Shown piece after piece: positions 1 through 5,783 of a stretch of DNA of 6,346 nucleotides. Positions within the stretch are counted from its first letter, which is position 1. Each line of letters begins with the position of its first letter. Under the pieces are notes generated by a model, which did no database searches, was not told where the DNA came from, and saw only the letters and a list, made by a program, of their open reading frames with translations. Made by a program: the position numbers and the translations under genes. Origin of the DNA: CAZCCC01 sp964535715 (lineage in GTDB: Bacteria; Patescibacteriota; Patescibacteriia; Buchananbacterales; UBA6539); NCBI GenBank assembly GCA_964535715.1, contig CAZHUO010000046.1, forward strand, positions 1 to 6,346, read 5' to 3'.

Positions 1-56
1 GATTAACGCCAAATGAGGCTTTAGTCAAAGTGCAAAATGTGTGTTCCTAAAACACG
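1..56. other. Left-edge intergenic sequence, no gene seen
   Basis: No reading frame or RNA gene can be supported here. A short hairpin is visible: GTGTT at 41-45 and AACAC at 51-55 around a five-base loop. It has no T-tract, so I do not call it a terminator. Similarity to the right-hand repeat element starts just after it, at base 57, so this stretch lies outside the repeat. It may be the flank of a gene beyond the window. Confidence 0.4.
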
Positions 57-372
57 CCTTTTAAATAATAAATAAGACTACCAAACCTTGCTGAATAGAT
101 AATTGAGCAATACAAAAGAAAAATTACAAATTCCAAATCTCAATAAATGAAGGGTATCGACTCCAGAGCAAGTCGCCGACGCTCCAAAGCCGAAACAAAC
201 CAAGCTTTAGCGACGGAGCGCTGCGGAGTATTCTTCTTGACTCACTCGCTCGAAAATACAAAAATTTCATTTTTTCATTTTACTCACTTCGTTCGGCAAT
301 AAAAGCTAAGTTCGTCGTTTGAGATTTGAGATTTGAATTTTTATGATTTTTTGATATTTGTAATTTGGTGCT
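57..372 (-). repeat. Long palindromic repeat element, left copy (MITE-like)
   Basis: This element shares both ends with the copy at 5562-5757, in opposite orientation. Bases 57-106 match the reverse complement of 5708-5757 at 44 of 50 positions, and TTTGGTGCT at 364-372 is the complement of AGCACCAAA at 5562-5570. It is itself an imperfect palindrome: AAATTACAAAT (121-131) pairs perfectly with ATTTGTAATTT (356-366), and CTCAA/TTGAG words follow on the inside. A GC-richer core (about 150-318) holds a second, nested palindrome: ACTCC..AGC at 160-169 against GCT..GGAGT at 220-229, CGCTCC (180-185) against GGAGCG (215-220), and AAAGC (186-190) against GCTTT (204-208). The element starts four bases beyond the stop codon of the second permease. 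No transposase is present. The size and symmetry resemble a non-autonomous mobile element or a large REP/BIME-like repeat, but this is inference. Confidence 0.7.
124..270 (-). CDS. Doubtful 48-residue ORF inside the repeat element
   Basis: An ATG at 268-270 opens 48 sense codons ending in TAA at 124-126. The in-frame codons before the ATG include a TAA, so this is the longest form. The protein starts MKFLYFRASESRR and is rich in Arg, Leu, Ser and Trp. It has no recognisable domain and no convincing signal peptide. There is no good Shine-Dalgarno sequence before the ATG. The frame runs through the nested palindromic core and into the repeat arm, and its last codons are repeat sequence, so the open frame may be a by-product of the repeat. 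It is listed because it spans the only GC-richer part of this spacer. I consider it more likely non-coding than coding. Confidence 0.2.
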   Translation of the reverse strand: MKFLYFRASESRRILRSAPSLKLGLFRLWSVGDLLWSRYPSFIEIWNL

Positions 373-376
373 TTAG

Positions 377-1702
377 TTAACTTTTCCTTAAAGCTTCAAC
401 TGGATCCATCTTGGCAGCAGTCATTGCCGGAAATACGCCAAAAATCATGCCAATTGACAAGGATACGGATATCGCCCAAAAAATCGATTCAACGGAAATT
501 ACAAATTTCCAGCCGATTCCTTGGGAACTGGCGCCAACGGCAATTAAAAAAGAAAGAGCTGTTCCAAGTAAAAAGCCGATGATTGCTCCAAAAAATGTGA
601 CAATTAAAGACTCCCATAAAAACTGCCACAAAATATTACCGTAAGTTGCGCCGACTGATTTGCGCAAACCGATTTCATAAGTTCTTTCAGTAACGGAAAC
701 ATACATTATATTCATTATTCCGATTCCACCCACAACAAGTGAAATTCCGGCGATTGCAACCAAAAGCAAATTCAAGGCGCCAAAAATCGTATCATACATA
801 TCAAGCGCCTCGGCCATTGTCATTACGGCAAAATCATCTTTATCCGGATTTCCGGAAGTAAGGTCGTGCCTTTCCCGAAGCAATGATATAATCTGCTCTT
901 TAGTTTCATCGGCAATCGAATTGTCATAAACCTGACTGCTGATTGACATCACATGGTCGATGCCCATGATTTTTTTCTGCAATGTGCGGACAGGAACGTA
1001 AATAAGATTATCCATATCAAAAAATGTGATTGAACCGCGTTTTTCCATAATTCCGATGACTTGAAATTTCAATTTGCCGATTTTAATTGACTTGCCAAGC
1101 CCCGATCCGCCATTAAAAAGCTTGTTTTCAACCGTTTTGCCGATTACCGCAACCTGCGCCAAACTCTTGTCTTCTTCGTCGCTGAAAAATCTACCTTCGT
1201 CAACTTCAGAAGAATCAACGGTAATAAAAGCTGACTCAACTCCCCAAAGTATTACCTGGCGGTTTTCACTGCCATACGAAACAAGCTCCTGGCCGATTAT
1301 ATTGGCATAATTGTCTTTAATATTTGGAAGTTTTTTAATTGCCGCGGCATCTTCAACTGTCATTGTCGTCACCTGTATCCCCTGCGTCATTCCGCCGATA
1401 TTTTCCGCCGAAACATGGCCGGTATTTGGAATTTTTATTTCGACTTGTATTAAATCCGTTCCAAAAGTTTTAATTTGATCACTCATATATGATTCCAATC
1501 CGTTGCCGGCAGACATTACCGTAATTACCGACATAATGCCGATTACAATACCCAAAATTGTAAGAAATGTTCTGGCCTTGTGCTTTCTTAAGGCGGAAAT
1601 TGAAATTTTAAAAGGAGTAATAAAACGGCAAGACAAAAAATTCAGAAATTTAAATTTATTTCTGCCGCATTTTAATTCTGATTTTTTCGTTTTTATTTTC
1701 AT
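377..1702 (-). CDS. MacB/FtsX-type ABC transporter permease, second paralogue
   Basis: This is a membrane subunit of a MacB/LolCDE-type (type VII) ABC transporter, which couples cytoplasmic ATP hydrolysis to movement of a large outer domain rather than to a classical channel. Numbered from ATG 1702 it has 441 residues: a basic N-terminal extension (1-41), TM1 (about 42-65), an extracytoplasmic MacB_PCD-like domain (about 66-300), TM2 (about 306-333), and TM3 and TM4 (about 364-391 and 404-426). The FtsX signature GGIGIMNIM (325-333) is followed by ERTYEIGLRK and a C-terminal DPVEALRKS. The ATG at 1702 is preferred over an in-frame TTG at 1711; neither has a Shine-Dalgarno sequence. The gene lies 40 bp after the first permease and is the last gene of the operon. 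It shares GRFF, E/KRGS, RHDL and the FtsX block with that permease, so the two are ancient paralogues. The substrate cannot be predicted. No terminator with a T-tract follows. Confidence 0.9.
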   Translation of the reverse strand: MKIKTKKSELKCGRNKFKFLNFLSCRFITPFKISISALRKHKARTFLTILGIVIGIMSVITVMSAGNGLESYMSDQIKTFGTDLIQVEIKIPNTGHVSAENIGGMTQGIQVTTMTVEDAAAIKKLPNIKDNYANIIGQELVSYGSENRQVILWGVESAFITVDSSEVDEGRFFSDEEDKSLAQVAVIGKTVENKLFNGGSGLGKSIKIGKLKFQVIGIMEKRGSITFFDMDNLIYVPVRTLQKKIMGIDHVMSISSQVYDNSIADETKEQIISLLRERHDLTSGNPDKDDFAVMTMAEALDMYDTIFGALNLLLVAIAGISLVVGGIGIMNIMYVSVTERTYEIGLRKSVGATYGNILWQFLWESLIVTFFGAIIGFLLGTALSFLIAVGASSQGIGWKFVISVESIFWAISVSLSIGMIFGVFPAMTAAKMDPVEALRKS

Positions 1703-1720
1703 AATAAACAATGGTTATAA

Positions 1721-1737
1721 CTAGAGCCTAGAGCCTA
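1721..1737. repeat. 7-bp tandem microrepeat between the permease genes
   Basis: Two full copies of CTAGAGC (1721-1727 and 1728-1734) and a partial third (CTA) sit in the spacer between the two permeases. The transcript therefore reads TAGGCTCTAGGCTCTAG between the stop at 1743 and the start at 1702. It is not a terminator, as there is no T-tract after it, and it contains no Shine-Dalgarno core. Confidence 0.7.
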
Positions 1738-1742
1738 AAAAA

Positions 1743-2984
1743 CTACTCATACCTCAAAGCATCGATCGGATCCAATTTAGCCGCTTTTTTGGCCGGATAT
1801 ATGCCAAAAAGCAGGCCGACTGCAATTGAAACGCTTGCAGCCATTATTATTGAATCGGGAGTAATTATAAAAGCCCACTTATAACCCAAATAATTGGCAA
1901 CGATGGCCACTGCCAGTGAAATTAATATGCCAAGAATAATTCCAATCAATCCGCCGCCAAACGAGATAACAATTGTCTCAACCAAAAACTGCCTGGTAAT
2001 GGCACTTGACTTGGCGCCAATTGCCTTTCTCAGTCCGATTTCCCGAATCCTTTCATTGACTGCAACAAGCATAATGTTCATTATTCCGATTCCGCCAACC
2101 AAAAGGGCAATTGCCGCAATTGAAGCTAAAAAGAATTTCAGCGCTGTTGTCACGCTAGTAAAGACATCCAAAGCGCTTTGAACATTGGCTACGGTAAAAT
2201 CGTCATTAATCGGATTTTCAATATCATGACGCTGCCTTAAAGTCGCTTTCACGTCTTCAACTGTCTGATCAAGATATTTTGAATTATCAACTTTGACTCG
2301 GGCAAAACTCAGATGATTTATTCCTAAAAGCAATTTCTGGGCGGTTACAAGCGGAATAAATACCTGATCGTCTTGATTTTGAAAAGCAACCGAACCTCTT
2401 TCTTTCATAACGCCGATAACCTTGAATTGCTCTCTTTTAATTTTTATATTTTCGCCGATTGGATTTTGCCCCTGGAAAAGGTCTTTATAAACTTCGCTGC
2501 CCAAAACCGCAACGCGGGAAATTCCTTTTTCCTCATCTTCAGTAAAAAATCTGCCCAGTTCAACTTCAGTATCCTCAACGTTGATATAGCTTGCCGTAGT
2601 TCCGCTGATACTGGTGTCAACGCTTCGATTTTGCCAGCTTATGGTAACACTGCCCTTTACATATCCCGCGGCTGAAGAAGCATAAGGGACATTTTCTTTT
2701 TTAGTTAAAGCTAAAAGATCCTCATATTTCAAAGTAGTGACAGTTACACCCAAAACTGCGGCCGGCGGCCCGTCTTCACTTGATGCACCAGGCAGAATTC
2801 CCACCAAATTCGAGCCGACGCCTTTAATTTGTCCTAAAATTAAATCCTGAGCCGAGGCGCCGATTGACATAATAACAATTACCGAAGAAATTCCGATTAT
2901 CATTCCAAGCATCGTCAAAAAAGACCTCAGCTTCCGCGAGGCTAAATTTTTGAATGATCCCTGAATCGCCTGAAAAAAATTCAT
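1743..2984 (-). CDS. MacB/FtsX-type ABC transporter permease, first paralogue
   Basis: This is a membrane subunit of the same exporter as its neighbours. The 413 residues fit a stand-alone MacB-like permease: a short amphipathic N-terminus with ALR-like residues (NLASRKLRSFLTMLG), TM1 (about 21-43), a MacB_PCD-type outer domain (about 44-280), then the FtsX core with TM2 (about 284-308), TM3 (about 336-362) and TM4 (about 376-397). The loop GGIGIMNIMLVAVNERIREI (297-316) and the following GLRKAIGA are the usual signature after TM2. The C-terminus ends in AAKLDPIDALRYE, also typical. The ATG at 2984 sits at the expected family start. No Shine-Dalgarno sequence precedes it; the 31-bp spacer to the ATPase gene consists almost wholly of 7-bp repeats. 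It probably pairs with the second permease as a heterodimer or, less likely, forms its own homodimer. The substrate is unknown. Confidence 0.92.
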   Translation of the reverse strand: MNFFQAIQGSFKNLASRKLRSFLTMLGMIIGISSVIVIMSIGASAQDLILGQIKGVGSNLVGILPGASSEDGPPAAVLGVTVTTLKYEDLLALTKKENVPYASSAAGYVKGSVTISWQNRSVDTSISGTTASYINVEDTEVELGRFFTEDEEKGISRVAVLGSEVYKDLFQGQNPIGENIKIKREQFKVIGVMKERGSVAFQNQDDQVFIPLVTAQKLLLGINHLSFARVKVDNSKYLDQTVEDVKATLRQRHDIENPINDDFTVANVQSALDVFTSVTTALKFFLASIAAIALLVGGIGIMNIMLVAVNERIREIGLRKAIGAKSSAITRQFLVETIVISFGGGLIGIILGILISLAVAIVANYLGYKWAFIITPDSIIMAASVSIAVGLLFGIYPAKKAAKLDPIDALRYE

Positions 2985-2987
2985 AAG

Positions 2988-3015
2988 TTAACTGTCAACT
3001 GTTAATTGTTAACTG
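2988..3015. repeat. 7-bp tandem microrepeat between ATPase and permease
   Basis: Four contiguous heptamers fill this spacer: TTAACTG (2988-2994), TCAACTG (2995-3001), TTAATTG (3002-3008) and TTAACTG (3009-3015). The next TTA (3016-3018) is the complement of the ATPase stop codon, so the array runs in phase right up to the gene end. The array covers 28 of the 31 spacer bases and leaves no room for a Shine-Dalgarno sequence for the permease. Confidence 0.8.
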
Positions 3016-3741
3016 TTATTTTCGTAGCTCCCCGTCCTTATATGATCGGCGGTTAGCGACGACTTCATCAGAGATTATCTGCCCGTCCCTAAGCTTTATT
3101 ATCCGCTTGGCATGGTCGGCGGTATCCTGCTCGTGGGTGACTAAAATTATCGTCTTTCCCTCTTTGTTTAAATCTTCCAAAATCTGCATTATCTGCGTGC
3201 CTGACTTTGAATCCAAATTTCCGGTCGGTTCGTCGGCAAAAATGAGCTTTGGCTCGTTAACCAACGCCCTGGCAATTGCCACCCGCTGCTTTTCTCCGCC
3301 GGAAAGCTGATTGGAAAAATAATTAAGACGATGAAAAAGTCCTACCGCTTTGACTGCAGCTTCGGCTTTTTTGCTCATTTCACGGCTTGAAAATCCCGAA
3401 TAAATCAAAGGCAGCTTCACATTTTCCAAAACCGAAGTTCGGGGAAGCAGGTTGAATGTCTGAAAAATAAATCCGACTTTTTTATTGCGCAATGAGGCCA
3501 GCTCGTCATCGGAAAAATCCATGACATTTCGCCCTTCGAATTCATAAGTTCCGCTTGTCACCCGATCCAAAAAACCCAGAATATGCATCAAGGTTGATTT
3601 GCCTGAACCAGATGGTCCCATTATTGCGACAAATTCGCCTTCCTTTATCACAAAATTAACTCCACGCAAAACGTTTGTTTCAACTTCGTCAGTATAATAA
3701 TTTTTTATTAATTCAGTGGCTTTAATTAATACTGATGGCAT
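3016..3741 (-). CDS. ABC transporter ATP-binding protein, MacB/LolD type
   Basis: This is the cytoplasmic ATPase that powers the two permeases encoded just downstream. All the motifs needed for catalysis are visible in its 241 residues: Walker A GPSGSGKST (42-50), Q-loop Gln94 in FIFQTFNLLP, ABC signature LSGGEKQRVAIARAL (146-160), Walker B LIFADEPT (166-173) with catalytic Glu171, D-loop GNLDSKSG (174-181) and H-loop His203. Full length is normal for a LolD/MacB-type NBD. The signature has EKQ where many relatives have QQQ, a conservative difference. In classical MacB the NBD and permease are fused; here they are separate genes. The ATG at 3741 begins the usual N-terminus of the family, but no Shine-Dalgarno sequence precedes it. 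A possible -10 element (TAAAAT, complement of 3769-3774) lies upstream, with no good -35. It is the first gene of the operon. Confidence 0.95.
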   Translation of the reverse strand: MPSVLIKATELIKNYYTDEVETNVLRGVNFVIKEGEFVAIMGPSGSGKSTLMHILGFLDRVTSGTYEFEGRNVMDFSDDELASLRNKKVGFIFQTFNLLPRTSVLENVKLPLIYSGFSSREMSKKAEAAVKAVGLFHRLNYFSNQLSGGEKQRVAIARALVNEPKLIFADEPTGNLDSKSGTQIMQILEDLNKEGKTIILVTHEQDTADHAKRIIKLRDGQIISDEVVANRRSYKDGELRK

Positions 3742-3805
3742 AAAATATGGTTAGATTTAGCTTTATATATTTTAACACAATGGACGAAGTTATGCGAGAT
3801 TATGC

Positions 3806-3899
3806 AAGCAAGATAAGTTTTAAGCAAGATAAGCAAGATAGGTTGTGAAACAATACTTTTTTCTTAATACTTATCTCGCTTATCTTGCCTATCTTGCTT
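3806..3899. repeat. Opposed arrays of a 9-bp repeat (AAGCAAGAT)
   Basis: AAGCAAGAT occurs at 3806-3814, 3822-3830 and 3831-3839. Three contiguous units in the opposite orientation follow at 3873-3899: ATCTCGCTT, ATCTTGCCT and ATCTTGCTT. The two adjacent left units (3822-3839) pair with 3882-3899 at 17 of 18 positions, around a 42-base loop. A related GCGAGAT lies at 3794-3800. The array sits between the terminator of the orphan gene and the start of the exporter operon, just upstream of where an operon promoter would be, so it could be a protein binding array, a structured RNA or a passive repeat. Confidence 0.75.
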
Positions 3900-3901
3900 A
3901 T

Positions 3902-3935
3902 AAAAAAAGAGCGGGAAAACATTGTCTTCTCGCTC
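3902..3935 (-). terminator. Rho-independent terminator of the 439-residue orphan gene
   Basis: On the minus strand a hairpin with arms GAGCGAGAAGA and TTTTCCCGCTC (3909-3935) is followed at once by seven T (complement of 3902-3908). The stem has one mismatch and one G-T wobble around a five-base loop. It lies about 50 bases past the stop at 3984 and separates the orphan gene from the exporter operon. Confidence 0.85.
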
Positions 3936-3951
3936 CAGGGTTTTTAGGTAT

Positions 3952-3973
3952 GGCTAGACGTTTACGTCCAGCC
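3952..3973 (-). other. Stable hairpin in the 3' untranslated region
   Basis: On the minus strand GGCTGGACG and CGTCTAGCC form a nine-pair stem (one G-T wobble) around the tetraloop TAAA. It starts 10 bases after the stop codon and precedes the terminator. No T-tract follows it, so its role is more likely 3'-end protection than termination. Confidence 0.5.
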
Positions 3974-3983
3974 GAACACTGGC

Positions 3984-5303
3984 TTAGGCCTTGGAGGCCT
4001 CTTTATTCGAATTGGCTGTAGGGGGAGCCACAGCCGCCTCGCCTTCAATCGGCACTCCTGACACGCCGGCTTTTGTCAAAGCCGACTTAAACACGTCTGC
4101 GCCAATCGGGGCGGTTTCAGGGAGCTGAACTGCAACTTTGGCCAGAACAGGAGCCTCATCAAGCAGACGTTCATCAGCTTCTACCAGTTCGGAGTGAGGA
4201 TTCATTTTTTGCCCCTTGACCGGACTGGGCTTTTTTTTGTCACGATCCTTTACGTGACGATGGTCTTTTTTGTCCGGTTTTTGGCCACGTTCGTTCAACT
4301 GATCAGCTTCGCCGGCATTCATTATCGGATCAGGCTTGATCGGTTCGGGCTCAACGGTGGTAGAGGGAGGCGCCTCGGCAGTTATACCGCTTGTCTTTAT
4401 AGGCACGCCTATCTCCCCTATGGTGTACCCGAGGTGTTGATCATTTGACGCAGCTGCGTCATCCTCCTCGATGCGCCGGGTCGTTGCCGTAGCACTCATG
4501 TCGTCGCGCTCATAACAGATACGCTCGTCGGCACACACGTCGAAGAAACTCGCATGGGCGCCGTTTCTCAGACCGAAATGCTGTTCGCTGAAGAACTGAG
4601 CATCTTTGCCTGAGACGCTCACAATCGTGAACTGATACGTCTGAGCTCCAATGAAGAAGCCAAACGTGCCTTTCTCCGACTCTCGGCGGGTCATCGGCAT
4701 GAAAACCTCGGTTCCCGCCCGCCGAAAAGGTTCTGGCCATTCAATCATAGCAACGTCGTAATAAAGATGCGGGATCCCGTCCCAGTTGGTTTCGGAAAAA
4801 GTAACCCGGAGCTTCTTGCGGCCTGACTGTTCAACACAGACTGCCCCCGGGTTGTGAATTCCTTGGATCAACTGCCGCTCGAATTCGTAAGCATTTGCTT
4901 CCGCATTCGCTTTGAGACTGATAATCTGCGCCGAGTCTGCGCCGATTTCCTGCATACGATCGATTGTCTGGTTGAACGTTTGAACCGTTTGCCGCTCCTT
5001 GCGAAGCTTGCTGAACAATTCAACATTCTCCTTACGGAGATCTGCATGCTCAACGATTTCCGAGCCATGATCTCCGATTGTAAACCCAACCAGTGCCTCG
5101 ACATCTTCATTGCTGTAGTGAAGGGTTTTCACCCTGGCTTTGGAAAAGTCAACGCAATGCCACGGTGCTACGTTGACTGCGGCATACTTCCCCAAAAAAC
5201 GAAACTCCAAATCCAAATCTCTATGGGGTGTTTGCTGCGGTTTTGATTCCGAACGCTTTTCAGAGCGTTCATTTTGGTTGCGGTTTCCTTCTCTTGGTTT
5301 CAT
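3984..5303 (-). CDS. Uncharacterised 439-residue protein, coiled coil plus disordered tail
   Basis: I do not recognise a family. The start is ATG 5303, because AAGGAG lies seven bases before it; an in-frame ATG at 5381 lacks such a site. Visible regions are a charged, Gln/Arg-rich N-terminus (1-30), a compact segment with aromatic residues (31-80), a heptad-like charged helix (about 83-147), a probably beta-rich domain with many aromatic residues (about 160-265), and a long low-complexity tail (about 266-439) rich in Ala, Pro, Glu and Lys with a very basic stretch (about 336-366). There is no signal peptide or membrane helix, so a cytoplasmic location is likely. Four cysteines (50, 156, 257, 263) form no clear metal site. 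It is monocistronic, with its own promoter and terminator. G+C is visibly higher than in the exporter genes: 31 of 60 bases at 4561-4620 against 21 of 60 at 2281-2340. This could mean transfer or different selection. Confidence 0.8.
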   Translation of the reverse strand: MKPREGNRNQNERSEKRSESKPQQTPHRDLDLEFRFLGKYAAVNVAPWHCVDFSKARVKTLHYSNEDVEALVGFTIGDHGSEIVEHADLRKENVELFSKLRKERQTVQTFNQTIDRMQEIGADSAQIISLKANAEANAYEFERQLIQGIHNPGAVCVEQSGRKKLRVTFSETNWDGIPHLYYDVAMIEWPEPFRRAGTEVFMPMTRRESEKGTFGFFIGAQTYQFTIVSVSGKDAQFFSEQHFGLRNGAHASFFDVCADERICYERDDMSATATTRRIEEDDAAASNDQHLGYTIGEIGVPIKTSGITAEAPPSTTVEPEPIKPDPIMNAGEADQLNERGQKPDKKDHRHVKDRDKKKPSPVKGQKMNPHSELVEADERLLDEAPVLAKVAVQLPETAPIGADVFKSALTKAGVSGVPIEGEAAVAPPTANSNKEASKA

Positions 5304-5310
5304 TGCCAGT

Positions 5311-5316
5311 CTCCTT
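5311..5316 (-). promoter_or_regulatory. Ribosome binding site that fixes the orphan gene start
   Basis: The minus strand reads AAGGAG, then seven bases, then ATG at 5303. This is a near-consensus site and moves the start 26 codons downstream of the first in-frame ATG (5381). Confidence 0.8.
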
Positions 5317-5324
5317 GTTTTTTC

Positions 5325-5410
5325 GCCCAAAATAAATGGGCTACAGATGTAAAGAACACTACCAGTTTTTTTGTCTGGCATACAAACCAGACAACGTCAA
5401 AACGTTTGAC
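5325..5410 (-). promoter_or_regulatory. Folded 5' leader of the orphan gene
   Basis: Between the promoter and the ribosome binding site the leader has three short inverted repeats: GTCAAA/TTTGAC around three bases (5396-5410), GTCTGG/CCAGAC around eight bases (5373-5392), and GCCCA/TGGGC around seven bases (5325-5341). The first lies at the predicted transcription start and could be an operator. The other two would be hairpins in the RNA; the last ends eight bases before AAGGAG. I do not recognise a known riboswitch. Confidence 0.4.
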
Positions 5411-5415
5411 CCTCT

Positions 5416-5444
5416 ACAATACAACATTTAACAAAATAAGTCAA
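5416..5444 (-). promoter_or_regulatory. Sigma-70-type promoter of the orphan gene
   Basis: On the minus strand TTGACT (-35, complement of 5439-5444) is followed by 17 bases and TATTGT (-10, complement of 5416-5421). Spacing is ideal and both boxes are close to consensus. The start of transcription should be near 5409, giving a leader of about 105 nt. Confidence 0.7.
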
Positions 5445-5519
5445 TACTAAATTAAAAAATATTATAAATTAGCCAAAAATTCTGATAATAATAGATACTG
5501 ATTCAAGTTTGCTTTTATG

Positions 5520-5552
5520 TTTGAAATTTATGATTTTAGAATTTGTTATTAA
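5520..5552 (+). repeat. Degenerate solitary arm of the repeat element
   Basis: This AT-rich stretch resembles 331-366 of the left element: TTTGAA, then TTTATGATTTT, then ATTTGT.ATT occur in the same order. It lies just outside the right element and in the same orientation as the left one, so it looks like an eroded partial copy. The bases between it and the promoter at 5444 are AT-rich with nothing else I can support. Confidence 0.45.
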
Positions 5553-5561
5553 TTAACGTAA

Positions 5562-5757
5562 GCACCAAATAATAAATTACAAATCTCAAACAAATATAAA
5601 ATTACAAAACTCAAATTTCAAACACCAATTTAGACGTTTGGATCTTGAGATTTGAAATTTATTTGGATCTTGTGATTTTGAATTTGTAATTTTTCCCTTG
5701 TTGCCATTCAATTATCCATTCAGCAAAGCTTGATAGTCATATTTATTATCTAAAAGG
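5562..5757 (+). repeat. Palindromic repeat element, right copy (inverted)
   Basis: This is the inverted partner of 57-372, running from AGCACCAAA (5562-5570) to TAAAAGG (5751-5757). Its inner arms AAATTACAAAT (5575-5585) and ATTTGTAATTT (5682-5692) are the same perfect 11-mers as in the left copy. Between them lie degenerate CTCAAA and TTTGAGA words forming a long imperfect hairpin. It lacks the GC-richer core of the left copy, which explains its shorter length (196 against about 316 bp). The distal part (5708-5757) is the best conserved: 44 of 50 positions match the left copy. Confidence 0.7.
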
Positions 5758-5783
5758 TATTATCTAAAGGGTATTGACTATCA
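5731..5783. repeat. Inverted repeat enclosing a 14-bp tandem duplication
   Basis: TGATAGTC (5731-5738) and GACTATCA (5776-5783) are perfect inverted copies. Between them lie two tandem 14-mers, TATTATCTAAAAGG (5744-5757) and TATTATCTAAAGGG (5758-5771), differing at one base. The right arm overlaps the -35 box of the zinc-ribbon promoter, so this arrangement could bind a regulator. The first 14-mer is also the conserved edge of the repeat element. Confidence 0.6.

Noticed and set aside
1703..1711. TTG start for the second permease
   Set aside because: A TTG at 1711 is possible, but an ATG three codons later is equally placed and more usual. The evidence does not separate them strongly.
411..3310. 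Plus-strand open frames opposite the exporter genes
   Set aside because: They lie wholly inside well-supported minus-strand genes, have no ribosome binding sites and show no family motifs.
3806..3899. CRISPR-like array
   Set aside because: Units are only 9 bp, largely contiguous and without unique spacers, and they occur in both orientations.
3984..5303. Orphan protein as the missing MacA-type adaptor
   Set aside because: It has no signal peptide, membrane anchor or lipoyl/barrel-hairpin pattern, and a terminator separates it from the exporter operon.
4194..5352. Several frames in both directions overlapping the 439-residue gene
   Set aside because: They are out-of-frame readings of that gene or its leader. 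The chosen frame is the longest and has promoter, ribosome binding site and terminator in the right places.
5304..5381. Longer start for the orphan gene at ATG 5381
   Set aside because: No ribosome binding site precedes it and it lies in the loop of a leader hairpin. AAGGAG before ATG 5303 is far better.
57..5757. Composite transposon
   Set aside because: The flanking elements carry no transposase, the enclosed genes include none, and no target duplication can be recognised at the outer ends.
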